Below, in pieces: positions 16,634-26,334 of a stretch of DNA of 64,000 nucleotides. The DNA comes from Thermoanaerobaculia bacterium. Lineage in GTDB: Bacteria; Acidobacteriota; Thermoanaerobaculia; Multivoradales; JAIOJS01. The notes under the pieces are model-generated. The model saw only the letters and a program-made list of their open reading frames with translations. It searched no databases and was not told the DNA's origin. The position numbers and the translations under genes are program-made. The stretch's first letter is position 1. The number at the start of each line of letters is the position of its first letter. The stretch is from NCBI GenBank assembly GCA_030429235.1, contig JAUIDB010000006.1:62001-126000 (forward strand), in the 5' to 3' direction.

Positions 16634-17842
16634 ATGACTCATCGAAGCGACAACGATCTGGCGACCGTGGCGGTACGGTCAGGTCTCAACAGCGACCAGC
16701 AGCACGGAGCCGTGGTGCCGCCGCTCCACCTGTCCTCGAACTTCTCGTTCGCCGGCTTCGACCAGCCGCGGCAGTACGACTACACCCGGTCGGGGAATCC
16801 CACTCGGGACCTGCTGGGCCAGGCCCTCGCCGATCTCGAGGGCGGGGCGAACGGCGTCGTGACGTCGACGGGAATGTCGGCGGTGCATCTCGTCCTGCAG
16901 CTGGTCTCCCCCGGGGAGACGATCCTCGCCCCCCACGATTGTTACGGGGGCACCCACCGCTTGCTCACGGCAGGGGCCAAACGGCACCACTTCCGGGTCG
17001 AGTGGGTCGACTTCGGAGATCCCGCCGCGGTGGCCCGGGGACTGGCTGGGCTTCCGCGATTGGTCTGGCTGGAGACCCCGTCGAATCCGCTCCTGCGGAT
17101 CACCGACATCGCCTGGGTGGCAGAGGCGGCCCACCGGACGGGAGCGCTGGTTGCGGTCGACAACACCTTCCTGTCGCCGGCGCTGCAGCAGCCGCTGGCG
17201 CTGGGGGCAGATCTCGTCGTCCATTCGACCACCAAGTACCTCAACGGTCACAGCGATGTCGTCGGTGGCGCCGTGGTAGCAGGTCGCGCCGAGCTCGGAG
17301 AGGAACTCGGCTGGTGGGCCAACTGTCTAGGCATTACCGGGGCCCCGTTCGACTCGTTCCTCACGCTGCGTGGGCTCCGAACCCTGGAAGCGCGGATCGG
17401 CTGTCATCAGGACAACGCCGGCACCATCGCCCGGGAGTTGGCCGGCCATCCCGAGGTCTCGGCCGTGCACTATCCTGGTCTACCCACGCACCGGGGACAC
17501 GAGATCGCCTCCCGCCAGCAGCGAGGGTACGGTGCGATGCTGAGCTTCGAACTGCGGGAGACCGAACCCGAGGGGCTGCTGTCGTTCCTCGACGGCCTGC
17601 GGTACTTCACGCTGGCCGAGTCGCTGGGTGGGGTCGAGAGTCTGATCGCCCATCCCGCCACGATGACGCACGCGGCCATGGACCCCGGGGCTCGTCGGAC
17701 CGCTGGAATCTCGGACCGCCTCCTTCGGCTCTCGGTGGGGATCGAACGGGTCGAGGACCTGTTGGATGACCTCCTCGAGGGGCTCGACCGAGTGCGTCGG
17801 CTCGATCGTCGTCGGTCGGCGGCGGCGCGGAGGATCGGCTAG
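16634..17842 (+). CDS. metB: cystathionine gamma-synthase (Cys/Met metabolism PLP enzyme)
   Basis: 402 residues. It is a PLP enzyme of the Cys/Met gamma family. With metX upstream it should condense O-acylhomoserine with cysteine, or possibly with sulfide (the O-acylhomoserine sulfhydrylase reaction). Visible: the cofactor lysine K201 in STTKYLNGHSD, Asp176 in VAVDNTFLSP, the phosphate/neighbour-subunit pair Y50-R52 in YDYTRSGNPTR, and the C-terminal LRLSVGIERVEDL. The stop overlaps the GTG of the aspartate kinase gene by one base. Confidence 0.93.
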   Translation: MTHRSDNDLATVAVRSGLNSDQQHGAVVPPLHLSSNFSFAGFDQPRQYDYTRSGNPTRDLLGQALADLEGGANGVVTSTGMSAVHLVLQLVSPGETILAPHDCYGGTHRLLTAGAKRHHFRVEWVDFGDPAAVARGLAGLPRLVWLETPSNPLLRITDIAWVAEAAHRTGALVAVDNTFLSPALQQPLALGADLVVHSTTKYLNGHSDVVGGAVVAGRAELGEELGWWANCLGITGAPFDSFLTLRGLRTLEARIGCHQDNAGTIARELAGHPEVSAVHYPGLPTHRGHEIASRQQRGYGAMLSFELRETEPEGLLSFLDGLRYFTLAESLGGVESLIAHPATMTHAAMDPGARRTAGISDRLLRLSVGIERVEDLLDDLLEGLDRVRRLDRRRSAAARRIG

Positions 17843-19137
17843 TGTCTCTCTCGACGCTACCGTCGCCGGAGGCGGTCCAGACTGCGGTGGAGGGTGACGG
17901 CGAGGGCTTTCGGGTGCTCAAGTTCGGCGGCACTTCGGTGGCTTCGGCCGAAGCCCTGCGCGAACTGGTGACGATCGTCGCCGACTCGCGTCGGCGAGGA
18001 CCAACCGTGGTGGTGGCTTCGGCGATCCGGGGTGTCACCGACGAGCTCATGCTGGCCTGTGCCGGAGCTCCAGACCCGGACCGGATTGCCGCCCTGGTCG
18101 GCAGGCTACGCCGTCGGCACCTGGAAGGTCTTGCCGGCTGGCTATCGGAGGCTAGCCTGGAGGCGCTGTCGGGTCGCCTACAGTACGAACTCGACCGGTT
18201 GGCCCGAGCCCTGGCCGCCGGCCCGCGGTTGCACGAGGTCCTCGCCGCGGGCGAGCGTCTCTCGGTGATCCGATTGGCGGCTTGCCTCCACCACCGTGGC
18301 TTGACGGCAGAACTGATCGACGGCACCGAGGTCCTCGCCCTGGCCTCGGACGGTTGCGTGCACCGACACCGATTGGAGGCCGGGCTCGAGCGGCTCGCGG
18401 TCGCTGCTCGCCGAGCCGGCTCCGTGGCTGTCGTTCCTGGGTTCATCGCGGCGGATCACTACGGTCGTACGGTGACGCTGGGGCGGGGGGCGTCGGATCT
18501 CTCGGCCACGGCCCTGGCCCACCTGCTGGCGGCGGACAGGGTCGAGATCTGGACCGACACTCCTGGGATACTGTCGGCCGATCCTCGGTTCGTACTCGGA
18601 GCCCGCACCCTTCCTCGCCTGCACCCCGAAGAGGCCACGGCGCTGGCGCGTTACGGAGCTCGTGTGCTCCATCCCGAGGCGCTGCGGCCGCTCGTGTCGG
18701 GGGTGGCTTCGGTGCGGGTGCTGTCGACGCTCCAGCGGCACCATCCCGGGACCGAGATCGATGCGGTGTCCTGCGACCTGACCGAGGGACCCTTCGGGGG
18801 AGTGGCCAAGTCGGTCACCGTGCTCGATCTCGCCACCGATGACGTGCGACCCGATCTCCCGGCCATCGTGGCGGCTCTCACGACGCGGCCGGCCGCAGAG
18901 CAAGCGCTCCAACGACTGACGGAGTGCCTACAGCGAGAGGGGCTTCCGGTGGGGGCGACGCGGATCGAGGCGGCCGGCCCGTCGAGCCTGGTGGTGGTGC
19001 AGACGATTCGGGGCGGAGTGGAGCAGGCCCTTCCGAAGATCCATCAGGCGCTCTGTGAAGGGCCACGGAGTCGGCCCGCAGACGAGGTGTTGCACCATCG
19101 CGACCGCAGAGAGGGGGCGAGAGTGGGGACGGGATGA
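17842..19137 (+). CDS. lysC: aspartate kinase
   Basis: 431 residues from GTG 17842. It phosphorylates aspartate, opening the pathway to homoserine, and so feeds metX in the same operon. Signatures: VLKFGGTSVASAEAL at the N-terminus, VPGFIAADHYGRTVTLGRG followed by ASD (usual GRGGSD, here GRGASD), and WTDTPGILSADPR. The C-terminal 130 residues (from GGVAKSVTVLDLA) look like a divergent ACT region, so allosteric control may differ from standard enzymes. Placement under a SAM riboswitch suggests a methionine-dedicated isozyme. The last 30 residues are charged and unmatched. Confidence 0.9.
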   Translation: MSLSTLPSPEAVQTAVEGDGEGFRVLKFGGTSVASAEALRELVTIVADSRRRGPTVVVASAIRGVTDELMLACAGAPDPDRIAALVGRLRRRHLEGLAGWLSEASLEALSGRLQYELDRLARALAAGPRLHEVLAAGERLSVIRLAACLHHRGLTAELIDGTEVLALASDGCVHRHRLEAGLERLAVAARRAGSVAVVPGFIAADHYGRTVTLGRGASDLSATALAHLLAADRVEIWTDTPGILSADPRFVLGARTLPRLHPEEATALARYGARVLHPEALRPLVSGVASVRVLSTLQRHHPGTEIDAVSCDLTEGPFGGVAKSVTVLDLATDDVRPDLPAIVAALTTRPAAEQALQRLTECLQREGLPVGATRIEAAGPSSLVVVQTIRGGVEQALPKIHQALCEGPRSRPADEVLHHRDRREGARVGTG

Positions 19138-19181
19138 TCGGGGCGGTCGAGACCGTTCCTTCGAGGTCGGTTCAGAAGGCG

Positions 19182-21836
19182 CTAGAGCGCTCCGCCGAAC
19201 AGGAGCCAATCCAGCAAGACGGGAAGCGTCCCCCGGGTGAGGAGTCGGAAGGCGGGATCTTGATGGAACAGGATGACCGCGCCGGAGCCCATCGAGCGTT
19301 GGCTGACCAGGGGGGAGCCTGGGAGGCGTTCTCGGCCTTCGTTCCAGGCGAACCCGACGGCCGGCTCGGAGGCGACCCGCATCAGCACCTCGCCGCCCAT
19401 GGGCTGCTCGCCGGCCGCGCCGTAGAAGAGCCAGAACGGGGAGGCAGAGCCGCCGCGGGTGGTGGGATGTCGTTCGGACTCGCTGGCCACCAGCGCGCCC
19501 GGAACCTCCAGGGTCGCGGCGGGAGGTTCCTCGGCCTCGGCCTTGGCGGCCTCCTCGGGGGCCTCGCTCCCGTCGTTTGCGTCGCCGAGGAAACCAGACT
19601 CGATCAGCCAGCCACTCGCCGAGCCGATGGTGATGAGCCGGCCTCCGTCGCGCACCCATCGGTCCAGATGCCTCAGGGCTTCTTCGTCGAGTGCGTCGAA
19701 CCTCCAGCCGTCCGGAAGGAGCAACGTATCGTACTCTTCGAGCGCCAGGCGAGACAGGCGTTCGACGGGGAGAACACTGTGGGGAGCCTCGAGATCGCGA
19801 TCCAGCAGGTGCCAGAGGGAACCGAAGGAGGTGGCGGAGAGTCCCTCCCCCCTCAGCAGGCCGATTCGAGGAGGCGCCACCGCCGAGAAATCACTAGATC
19901 CAAGGTCGATCCCCGCCCGGGTCCAAGAGGAGGTCACCGGTTCGATCGGCAGTGGAACGCGGGCGGCGAGGCGCGAGATCCACTCCCGCTGGTGCGGCCA
20001 GGCTCCGCCGGGTTGGTCCTCGGCCACCACCAGGAGTGAGCCGGCCGGGAAGGCGCGTTGGGTGAGTTCGAAGGGCTCGGTAGCCCAGCGCAATCGGATG
20101 CCCTCGCGCCACAGGTTCCAAGCGAAGCGATAGCCCTCGACGCCATGCGGAGGCAGGGCGAAACCGAGCGTGTTGCCTTCCGGAGCCGTTTCCTCTGGCG
20201 GCGGCGCGGCCGTCCCCACGCTACCCTCCGGAAGGCGTCGGTCGAGTTGCCAGGCGGGAACGCCGTAGACCAAGGGCAGCGACCAGGCCGTGATGTCGTA
20301 GAACTGGGCGTAGCGGTCCTCCTCCACCCGTTCGCGCTGCTGGCGAATGAACTGGTCGGAGATCTCCGCCTGTCGCTCGAGCAGGCTGGCCGCCAGAGCC
20401 CCGAGAGGTTGGGCGGTATCGACCACATAGTCGCCCGGCTGGAGCGTGATCTCCCCAGGGGCTTGCCGCGGGTCGACGGGGAGGGCCCGCGTTTGGAACT
20501 GGCGCTGGATCCGTTCCACCCGGATTCCGTGCCGATCGAGGACGTTGGCCAGTTGGTGCGCCTCGGCCGCAGCTGCCGACCAGACGAAACTCTCGGCCGG
20601 TCGCTTCAACTGATCTCGGCGGCGCTGGTGGAACTCCTCGACCATCTGGGGGCCGTGCTGGGCTGCGGTCTGCACCGTGGCCAGTGAGGCGGCGAGGTGT
20701 CGAGTGACGCGATCGGCGAGCGTGCGAACGCGACCGCCGGTGAGATCGATGGCGGCTCCGGCCCGCCCGCCGCCTCCTACCTCGTAGGTCATGCCGATGC
20801 CGCCGCGCAGGGTGGGATAGGAATCCCCGTACGCCGGGTAGAAGAGGTCGAACTGGTCGGCGACGTAGTAGGTCCACCCGATCTGGTCGAAGGCGCTCGC
20901 GTTGCCCCGACCGAACACCTCGAGCCAATGGCGAGCTCGCGCATCGATCCGCGGGTGGACCGGCTCCGCGGGAGGAGGAAAGAAGTAGGTGGCGGACGCC
21001 CCCATCTCGTGAAGATCGACGGTGACCTGAGGCTCCCAGGCGGTGAAAGCTCGCAGACGATGACGAGTCTCGAGTTGGGTTCCCCAGGCCCAATCTCGGT
21101 TCAGGTCGAATCCGTAGTGGTTGCCGCGCCCCCCGGGCCACGGTTCGATGTGCTCCACCGATTCGCCGTCGGGGTTCGGTAGCCGGCCCCGAAGACTCCG
21201 GTAGGCCTGAACATACCGTTCGCGGCCGTCGGGGTTCATCAGCGGATCGATGATCACCACGAGTCGTTCCAGTTGGCGTGCGAAGTCGCCCGTGCCCGCA
21301 GCCAGTACGTAAGCGGTGGCCAGTGCGGCTTCGGCGGAAGAGGACTCATTGCCGTGTACGCCGTACCCCAGCCAGAGGACCGCTGGCGTACGGGCCATCA
21401 GGTCCCCTGCCTCCGCCTCGTCGACCAGCGCGGGATCACCGAGGAGCCGCCGGTCGGCGCGAATCTCGTCGAGTCGCTGGAGGTTTTCGGGACTGGAGAG
21501 AATCGCCAGCGTCAACGGTCGCCCCTCGTACGTCTCGCCGTAGGATTCGACGATCACGCGGGGAGAGGCCTCGGCGAGTGCCTCGAGATAGCGCAGGAGC
21601 TGATGGTGGTGGTGGAACCGCTCGCCGAGGGGACTTCCGAGGATCTGGGCCGGCGAGGGGATGGCAGGATCGAGTTCGGGTAGTTCGAGTCTTCGTTCGT
21701 CGCTGGTTGGGGCCAGCCACTCCGCCAGGTCGGAGCGGGCGTCGCCGACGTACAGGAGGGTTGCCGCGAGGCAAACTCCGGCGACGAGTCGGGGCAGTGA
21801 GCCGGGCGAGGAACTCAGGGGGCGAATCAGCGGCAA
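19182..21836 (-). CDS. exported M14 zinc carboxypeptidase with C-terminal amidotransferase-like domain
   Basis: 884 residues with an N-terminal hydrophobic segment (LVAGVCLAATLLYVG), so it is exported. The M14 catalytic domain spans about 70-380: zinc ligands H161 and E164 in VHGNESSS, H276 in VDLHEMG, substrate-binding Arg247 in FDLNRDWAW, and general base E352 in MTYEVGG. All key residues are present. The middle is helical. From about residue 640 a flavodoxin-like fold with GLLRGEGLSATSFG and YDTLLLPDGWRFDALDEEAL resembles class I glutamine amidotransferase/ThuA-like domains but has no obvious Cys nucleophile. It likely trims peptides in the periplasm or outside the cell. It converges on the aspartate kinase gene. 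Confidence 0.92.
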   Translation of the reverse strand: MPLIRPLSSSPGSLPRLVAGVCLAATLLYVGDARSDLAEWLAPTSDERRLELPELDPAIPSPAQILGSPLGERFHHHHQLLRYLEALAEASPRVIVESYGETYEGRPLTLAILSSPENLQRLDEIRADRRLLGDPALVDEAEAGDLMARTPAVLWLGYGVHGNESSSAEAALATAYVLAAGTGDFARQLERLVVIIDPLMNPDGRERYVQAYRSLRGRLPNPDGESVEHIEPWPGGRGNHYGFDLNRDWAWGTQLETRHRLRAFTAWEPQVTVDLHEMGASATYFFPPPAEPVHPRIDARARHWLEVFGRGNASAFDQIGWTYYVADQFDLFYPAYGDSYPTLRGGIGMTYEVGGGGRAGAAIDLTGGRVRTLADRVTRHLAASLATVQTAAQHGPQMVEEFHQRRRDQLKRPAESFVWSAAAAEAHQLANVLDRHGIRVERIQRQFQTRALPVDPRQAPGEITLQPGDYVVDTAQPLGALAASLLERQAEISDQFIRQQRERVEEDRYAQFYDITAWSLPLVYGVPAWQLDRRLPEGSVGTAAPPPEETAPEGNTLGFALPPHGVEGYRFAWNLWREGIRLRWATEPFELTQRAFPAGSLLVVAEDQPGGAWPHQREWISRLAARVPLPIEPVTSSWTRAGIDLGSSDFSAVAPPRIGLLRGEGLSATSFGSLWHLLDRDLEAPHSVLPVERLSRLALEEYDTLLLPDGWRFDALDEEALRHLDRWVRDGGRLITIGSASGWLIESGFLGDANDGSEAPEEAAKAEAEEPPAATLEVPGALVASESERHPTTRGGSASPFWLFYGAAGEQPMGGEVLMRVASEPAVGFAWNEGRERLPGSPLVSQRSMGSGAVILFHQDPAFRLLTRGTLPVLLDWLLFGGAL

Positions 21837-21920
21837 GGTGGAACCTCCAGAGGTGGAGGGGCGATCTTACCTGGATCCGTAGGCGTTACCCGACGACGGT
21901 GAGCCGCCGGCACCAGGACT

Positions 21921-23297
21921 CTAGGAGCCGACGCTCTCGAGGGAGACCTTGAGGCGCTTCATCATCTCGTGCAGGGTCGTCGGCTTGAGCTTGAGGAGTT
22001 CGGCGGCGTGCTTCTGGACACCGTTGGTGGCCTCGAGCGCCTGGAGGATCAACCGTCGTTCGTAGGTCCGGACGGCGTCTCGGAAGGCGATCCCGTTCGA
22101 GGGCAATTCGACCGCACGGTGGCGCTGACTCGGGCTCTTGACCTGCTCGGGGAGGAGTGCCTCGTCGAGCAACTCCCCGGTCGAGAGAACCACGGCTCGT
22201 TCGATGACGTTCTCGAGTTCACGAACGTTGCCGGGCCAGTGGTAGTCCATCAAGAACTGCATCGCCCCCGGTGAGATCTCCTGGATCGGTTTTTCGTTCT
22301 CCTGGGCGTATCGCTTGAGGAAGTGGTGGGTGAGGAGCGGAATGTCTTCGCTGCGGTCGCGCAACGGTGGTAGGGCGATGGTAATGACGTTGAGTCGGTA
22401 GTAGAGATCTTCGCGGAATCTCTGCTCGTGGACCGCTTCCTGCAGGTCCGCGTTGGTCGCCGCGATCAGTCGGACGTCCGCCTTGATGGTCTCGACTCCG
22501 CCGAGTCGCATGAACTCGCGTTCCTGGATGACGCGGAGCAGTTTGGCCTGGGTGTCCATCGGCACGTTGCCGATCTCGTCGAAGAAGATCGATCCACCGT
22601 CGGCGAGTTCGAAAAGACCCTTCTTCGAGGAGACGGCACCGGTGAAGGCACCCTTGACGTGACCGAAGAGGTTGCTCTCGAGGAGGTCCGCCGGCATCGA
22701 GCCTGAGTTGACGGTGATGAAGGGACCATCGGCACGTCGCGAGTGGTGGTGGATCGCCTTGGCCACCAGCTCTTTCCCGGTCCCGCTGTCGCCCAGGATC
22801 AGGATGTTGCTCTTCGACGGTGCTGCGAGTTGGATCAACTCGAACACCTGCTGCATCGGTTTGCTTCGCCCGATGAGGCGGTGGAAGCCATAGCGGCTCC
22901 GCAGTTGTGCTTTGAGAGCGCGGTTCTCCGAGGTCAGGCGCCGCCGCTCCAGACCCTTGCGGACGGTGTGCAGGACCTCCTCGTTCTTGAACGGCTTGGG
23001 TATGTAGTGGAAGGCGCCCAGACGCATCGCCTCGATGGCCCCCTCGATCGAGGAGTAGGCGGTGATCATGACGACCACCTGCTCCGGATCGGTCTGTCGG
23101 ATCTGACGCAGTACTTCCATCCCGGACATACCGGGCAGCATCATGTCCAGGAGGACCAGGTCGATCTCTTCACGATCGAGGATCGTCAGGGCTTCTTCGC
23201 CGGTGCGGGCGGTGTGCGGAGTGTGGCCCTCGTCTCGGACCAACTTGGTGAGGATGTCCTGGAGAACCTCCTCGTCGTCGACGATGAGGACGTTCAA
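21921..23297 (-). CDS. NtrC-family sigma-54-dependent response regulator
   Basis: 458 residues, complete three-domain layout. Receiver domain 1-120: acidic pair D7-D8, phospho-acceptor D51 in LVLLDMMLPG and K101 in IPKPF. AAA+ domain about 140-375: Walker A GDSGTGKE (170-177), the sigma-54 contact loop GAFTGA (216-221), FDEIG of Walker B, and the arginine-finger region REDLYYRLNV. A Fis-type helix-turn-helix ends the protein (KHAAELLKLKPTTLHEMM). It activates RNA polymerase with sigma-54 on phosphorylation. Its ATG overlaps the sensor kinase stop by four bases, so the two form a cognate pair. Confidence 0.96.
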   Translation of the reverse strand: MNVLIVDDEEVLQDILTKLVRDEGHTPHTARTGEEALTILDREEIDLVLLDMMLPGMSGMEVLRQIRQTDPEQVVVMITAYSSIEGAIEAMRLGAFHYIPKPFKNEEVLHTVRKGLERRRLTSENRALKAQLRSRYGFHRLIGRSKPMQQVFELIQLAAPSKSNILILGDSGTGKELVAKAIHHHSRRADGPFITVNSGSMPADLLESNLFGHVKGAFTGAVSSKKGLFELADGGSIFFDEIGNVPMDTQAKLLRVIQEREFMRLGGVETIKADVRLIAATNADLQEAVHEQRFREDLYYRLNVITIALPPLRDRSEDIPLLTHHFLKRYAQENEKPIQEISPGAMQFLMDYHWPGNVRELENVIERAVVLSTGELLDEALLPEQVKSPSQRHRAVELPSNGIAFRDAVRTYERRLILQALEATNGVQKHAAELLKLKPTTLHEMMKRLKVSLESVGS

Positions 23298-26080
23298 CGA
23301 GTCTCCTCGACCACGGGTCGGTGGAGGGGAAGGTCGACCAGGAATCGGGTTCCTTGTCCCGGCGTGCTCTCTGCGGTCAAGTGGCCGCCGTGGCGCCGCA
23401 CGATCTGGTAGCTGATCGACAGTCCCAGTCCCGTGCCGCCGCTCGACAACTTGGTCGAGTAGAACGGTTGGAAGATCTTGTCGAGCTCTTCGGCGGCAAT
23501 GCCAGGGCCATCGTCTTCGACCACCACCTGGGCTCGGCCATCGGTCGTCTCGGAGACTCCCAGGATAATCCGGCCTTCTCGGGGGCCGATCGCGTCGATC
23601 GCGTTGGAGATGAGGTTGGTGATCACTTGTTGCAGGTCGCCTTCCCCGCCCAGCACGGCGACCGGCGTGGCGGGGTATTGCTTACGGAGAATGACCGGCG
23701 AATGGTCGAGCTTGTCGTCGAGGATGTCGATCGCCTCGTCGACCACGCGGTCTAGTCTTAGTACGCGTTGATCCTGCTTACGGTTGCGCGAGAATTCGAG
23801 CAGGTTGTTGACGATGCGTGAAGCGCGGAAGGTCTGCCGCTCGACCTTTTCGAGCAACTCGCGGCGCGGGTCGTCGGCGGGGGTATCGGCGAGGAGCATC
23901 TGGGCGTAGCTCGAGATCCCGGTGATCGGAGTGTTGACCTCGTGGGCCACTCCGGCGGCGAGCATTCCGAGAGAGGCCAGGCGTTCCTTCTCCTTCAGGG
24001 ATTGCTCCATCTCGACCTTCTCGGTGACGTCGACGACGACCAGGACCTCCAGTTCCCCTCGCTCGTCGTAGGCGGCGGAGGAAGCTTGTAGATGGCGCTC
24101 GGCACCCGAGGCGTCGACGAAGGTGAGTTGGTGCAGTGCCTGGCCGGGTTCTGGGAGGGAGTCGAACGGCAAGATCTCCGAGAGGGGTTGGCCGAGGACC
24201 TGCCCCGGTTCCCGCCCGACGATCCGGCAGAACGCGTCGTTGGCGTTGTCGATCACCCCTTCTCCGCCGAGCACCGCGATGCCGGCGGGACTCGAGTCGA
24301 GGATCTGCTCGCTGTGCTGCTTGAGAAGCTCGACTTCGTCGAGCCGCTGTCGGAGCGCCTCCATCAGATGGGCGTTCTCGACGGCCAGAGCGGTCTGGTC
24401 GAGGAGGGCCCGAATCAGCGCCATCTCCTCGCTGTTGAGCGGTTCTCCGTCCAACTTCAGGCCGGTGGTCAGAAGGCCGAGAGGACGTCCCTGGAGGGTC
24501 AACGGGAAGAGGTAACGAAAGCCACGTCGGTGGATCTGGTCGAGAGCCGAAGTGGGCGCCGTCGGCAAGGCTCCTCCCGTGAGGTGGTGCCACCGACGTT
24601 CCCAGATTTCGGGGCCAAAGTCGGAAACCTCGAACCGGGGCAGGCCGAACTCTGTACTCGTCGGGGCCAGGCTGTCGGTGCGTCCGAGGAGTAGCTCCGC
24701 CCGTTCCAGCTCGAGTCCGATGCGGAGTTGATCGAGAAGGCGCCCGGCGAGTACCGGGAGGTCGCGCTCGACCAGGAGTTCACGTCCCAGTTGGCTCAAG
24801 GCCTTTCGTCGGCGGAACGATGCGCCTGACTGGATTCGTTCGAGCCCGCTGCGTACCCCGCGTTCGGTGGGTACGAGGACCCCGGCGATCAGCAGGCCCG
24901 CGAGGAAGGTCAAGAGATTGCGGGTGAGCAGACTCTCGTCCGGTACGCCCCGCGAGAGGCCGAGATGGACGAGCGAGAAGGCGACGGCTCCGAGGCCGAG
25001 AGTGACGGCGAAGGAAGCGGCCTGTCGCAGGATGACCTCGACGTCCCAGAGCCGGTAGCGGAAGATCGCCCAGCTGAAGGCGATCGGTACCAGCGACAGC
25101 GGAACGACGGCGGCGACGGTGGTCCAGGTCGGCCAACTCAGCGAGAGGGCCCAGGGTACGACGTAGAGGGCGAGAAACGGCAGGTAGCCGGCAGCCAGTC
25201 CGCCGGCGATCCACTGCAGCTGGCGACGTTGCTGCCAGTCGTCGCTCCTACGGAGCTGATAGACCAGGACCGCGAGCGAGAGCAGCGAGAAGAGGACCAG
25301 ATGTCCGATCTCGACCTGGTCGAGCGCCTGCAGCGTGCCCCGACTGAGACCTCCGAAGAACAGCTCGCCGCGGTTGAGCATGAGGTCGGCCTGCAGCGCC
25401 GCCAGGCCAAGCGAGGGCAGGTAGATCAGCGTGGCCAGGCGGCCGAAGTGGACGGTCAGCAGCGGCCGGGGGAAGAGCAAGAACAGATGCAGGGTGAGAG
25501 CGGGGAGGAAGATGCGAGCCAGTTCTTCGACCGCGAAGGTCGCGCGCTCGAGATCACTCAGCGCACCCCCCTGGGGGTAGGTCAGCAAGTACACCGCGGC
25601 GGACGTCGTGGCCCACAGGAAGAAGAGGCCGGCGGGCCGCCGCCGGCTCTGGAACAGCACGTAGAGGCCGAGGGCCAGGTAGATCAGGCCGCTGGCGGCG
25701 AGGACCAGGTACTTGCCGTCGATCTGGAGGGGAGGCCGCTCGTAGACGACTTCGACCAGCTGCTCGCCGCGGAGGAGGGCTAGGGGAGTGGACTCACTCG
25801 AAGTCAACCGACTGCGCAGTTCAGCGGCTCCCGCCGGGCTCTCGCCCGCCACCAGAACGAGGTGGTCGCCGACCTCGAGAGCACAGTCGGTATCGAGAAC
25901 CGCGGTGACCAGGTAGCCGCCGGCGCTGCGTTGGGCCTGAAATCCGAGAGGCTGGAACGACTCGATCTTGTGGAACGCATTGACCGAGCCGAGGGAGACG
26001 ACCACCAGCGTCAGCACCACCGCGCCCAGGAGGACCAGGAGGTGGGGACGGCGGGTGGGGTGAGGAGCTGCGCTGCGCAT
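23294..26080 (-). CDS. membrane sensor histidine kinase with PDZ-like, GAF and PAS regions
   Basis: 928 residues from ATG 26080; a GTG at 26089 would add three residues. Order: a transmembrane helix (about 15-35), an external PDZ-like segment (TDCALEVGDHLVLVAG), about eight further helices (120-400), a GAF-like domain (about 430-570), a PAS domain with GVIDNANDAFCRIVGRE, then HisKA with the phospho-acceptor His in GVAHEVNTPITG, and HATPase_c with N-box NLISNAIDAIG, GPGIAAEELDKIFQPF and SSGGTGLGLSI. It autophosphorylates and should pass phosphate to D51 of the NtrC-type regulator whose gene overlaps it by four bases. The signal is unknown; a PDZ-like extracytoplasmic part suggests an envelope cue. 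Confidence 0.94.
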   Translation of the reverse strand: MRSAAPHPTRRPHLLVLLGAVVLTLVVVSLGSVNAFHKIESFQPLGFQAQRSAGGYLVTAVLDTDCALEVGDHLVLVAGESPAGAAELRSRLTSSESTPLALLRGEQLVEVVYERPPLQIDGKYLVLAASGLIYLALGLYVLFQSRRRPAGLFFLWATTSAAVYLLTYPQGGALSDLERATFAVEELARIFLPALTLHLFLLFPRPLLTVHFGRLATLIYLPSLGLAALQADLMLNRGELFFGGLSRGTLQALDQVEIGHLVLFSLLSLAVLVYQLRRSDDWQQRRQLQWIAGGLAAGYLPFLALYVVPWALSLSWPTWTTVAAVVPLSLVPIAFSWAIFRYRLWDVEVILRQAASFAVTLGLGAVAFSLVHLGLSRGVPDESLLTRNLLTFLAGLLIAGVLVPTERGVRSGLERIQSGASFRRRKALSQLGRELLVERDLPVLAGRLLDQLRIGLELERAELLLGRTDSLAPTSTEFGLPRFEVSDFGPEIWERRWHHLTGGALPTAPTSALDQIHRRGFRYLFPLTLQGRPLGLLTTGLKLDGEPLNSEEMALIRALLDQTALAVENAHLMEALRQRLDEVELLKQHSEQILDSSPAGIAVLGGEGVIDNANDAFCRIVGREPGQVLGQPLSEILPFDSLPEPGQALHQLTFVDASGAERHLQASSAAYDERGELEVLVVVDVTEKVEMEQSLKEKERLASLGMLAAGVAHEVNTPITGISSYAQMLLADTPADDPRRELLEKVERQTFRASRIVNNLLEFSRNRKQDQRVLRLDRVVDEAIDILDDKLDHSPVILRKQYPATPVAVLGGEGDLQQVITNLISNAIDAIGPREGRIILGVSETTDGRAQVVVEDDGPGIAAEELDKIFQPFYSTKLSSGGTGLGLSISYQIVRRHGGHLTAESTPGQGTRFLVDLPLHRPVVEETR

Positions 26081-26129
26081 GGTGGTCACTCGAGACGGGG
26101 GTACATAAACCCTGTCTCTTTAGAGGAAA

Positions 26130-26145
26130 AGCACATATCGTGCCA
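26130..26145 (-). promoter_or_regulatory. sigma-54 (-24/-12) promoter of the sensor kinase/regulator operon
   Basis: Read on the minus strand the site is TGGCACGATATGTGCT. It matches the consensus TGGCACG-N4-TTGCW at all but one specified base, with the invariant GG and GC exactly ten bases apart. A start about 12 bases beyond the GC would give a leader of about 40 bases before the ATG at 26080. The operon it faces encodes a sigma-54 activator, so autoregulation is likely. The same bases form a GCAC-N5-GTGC dyad, so an operator is an alternative reading. Confidence 0.65.
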
Positions 26146-26334
26146 CGGACCGACCGGGAGCGAGAGCGGGATGGGTCCCCGCGCTGGTTGGAACGTGTTG
26201 GGCGGCGACGCGCGCGGGTCGCGGTGGTTCAAGAGATTGGATCCAAGAAAGTGAATCCGCCTGCCTGGTTGAAGCAGGTGTCCCAGGGCTCCCGTCCGTC
26301 GTCTGGCCGACACGAAGGCGCTCGGATGAGCGGT

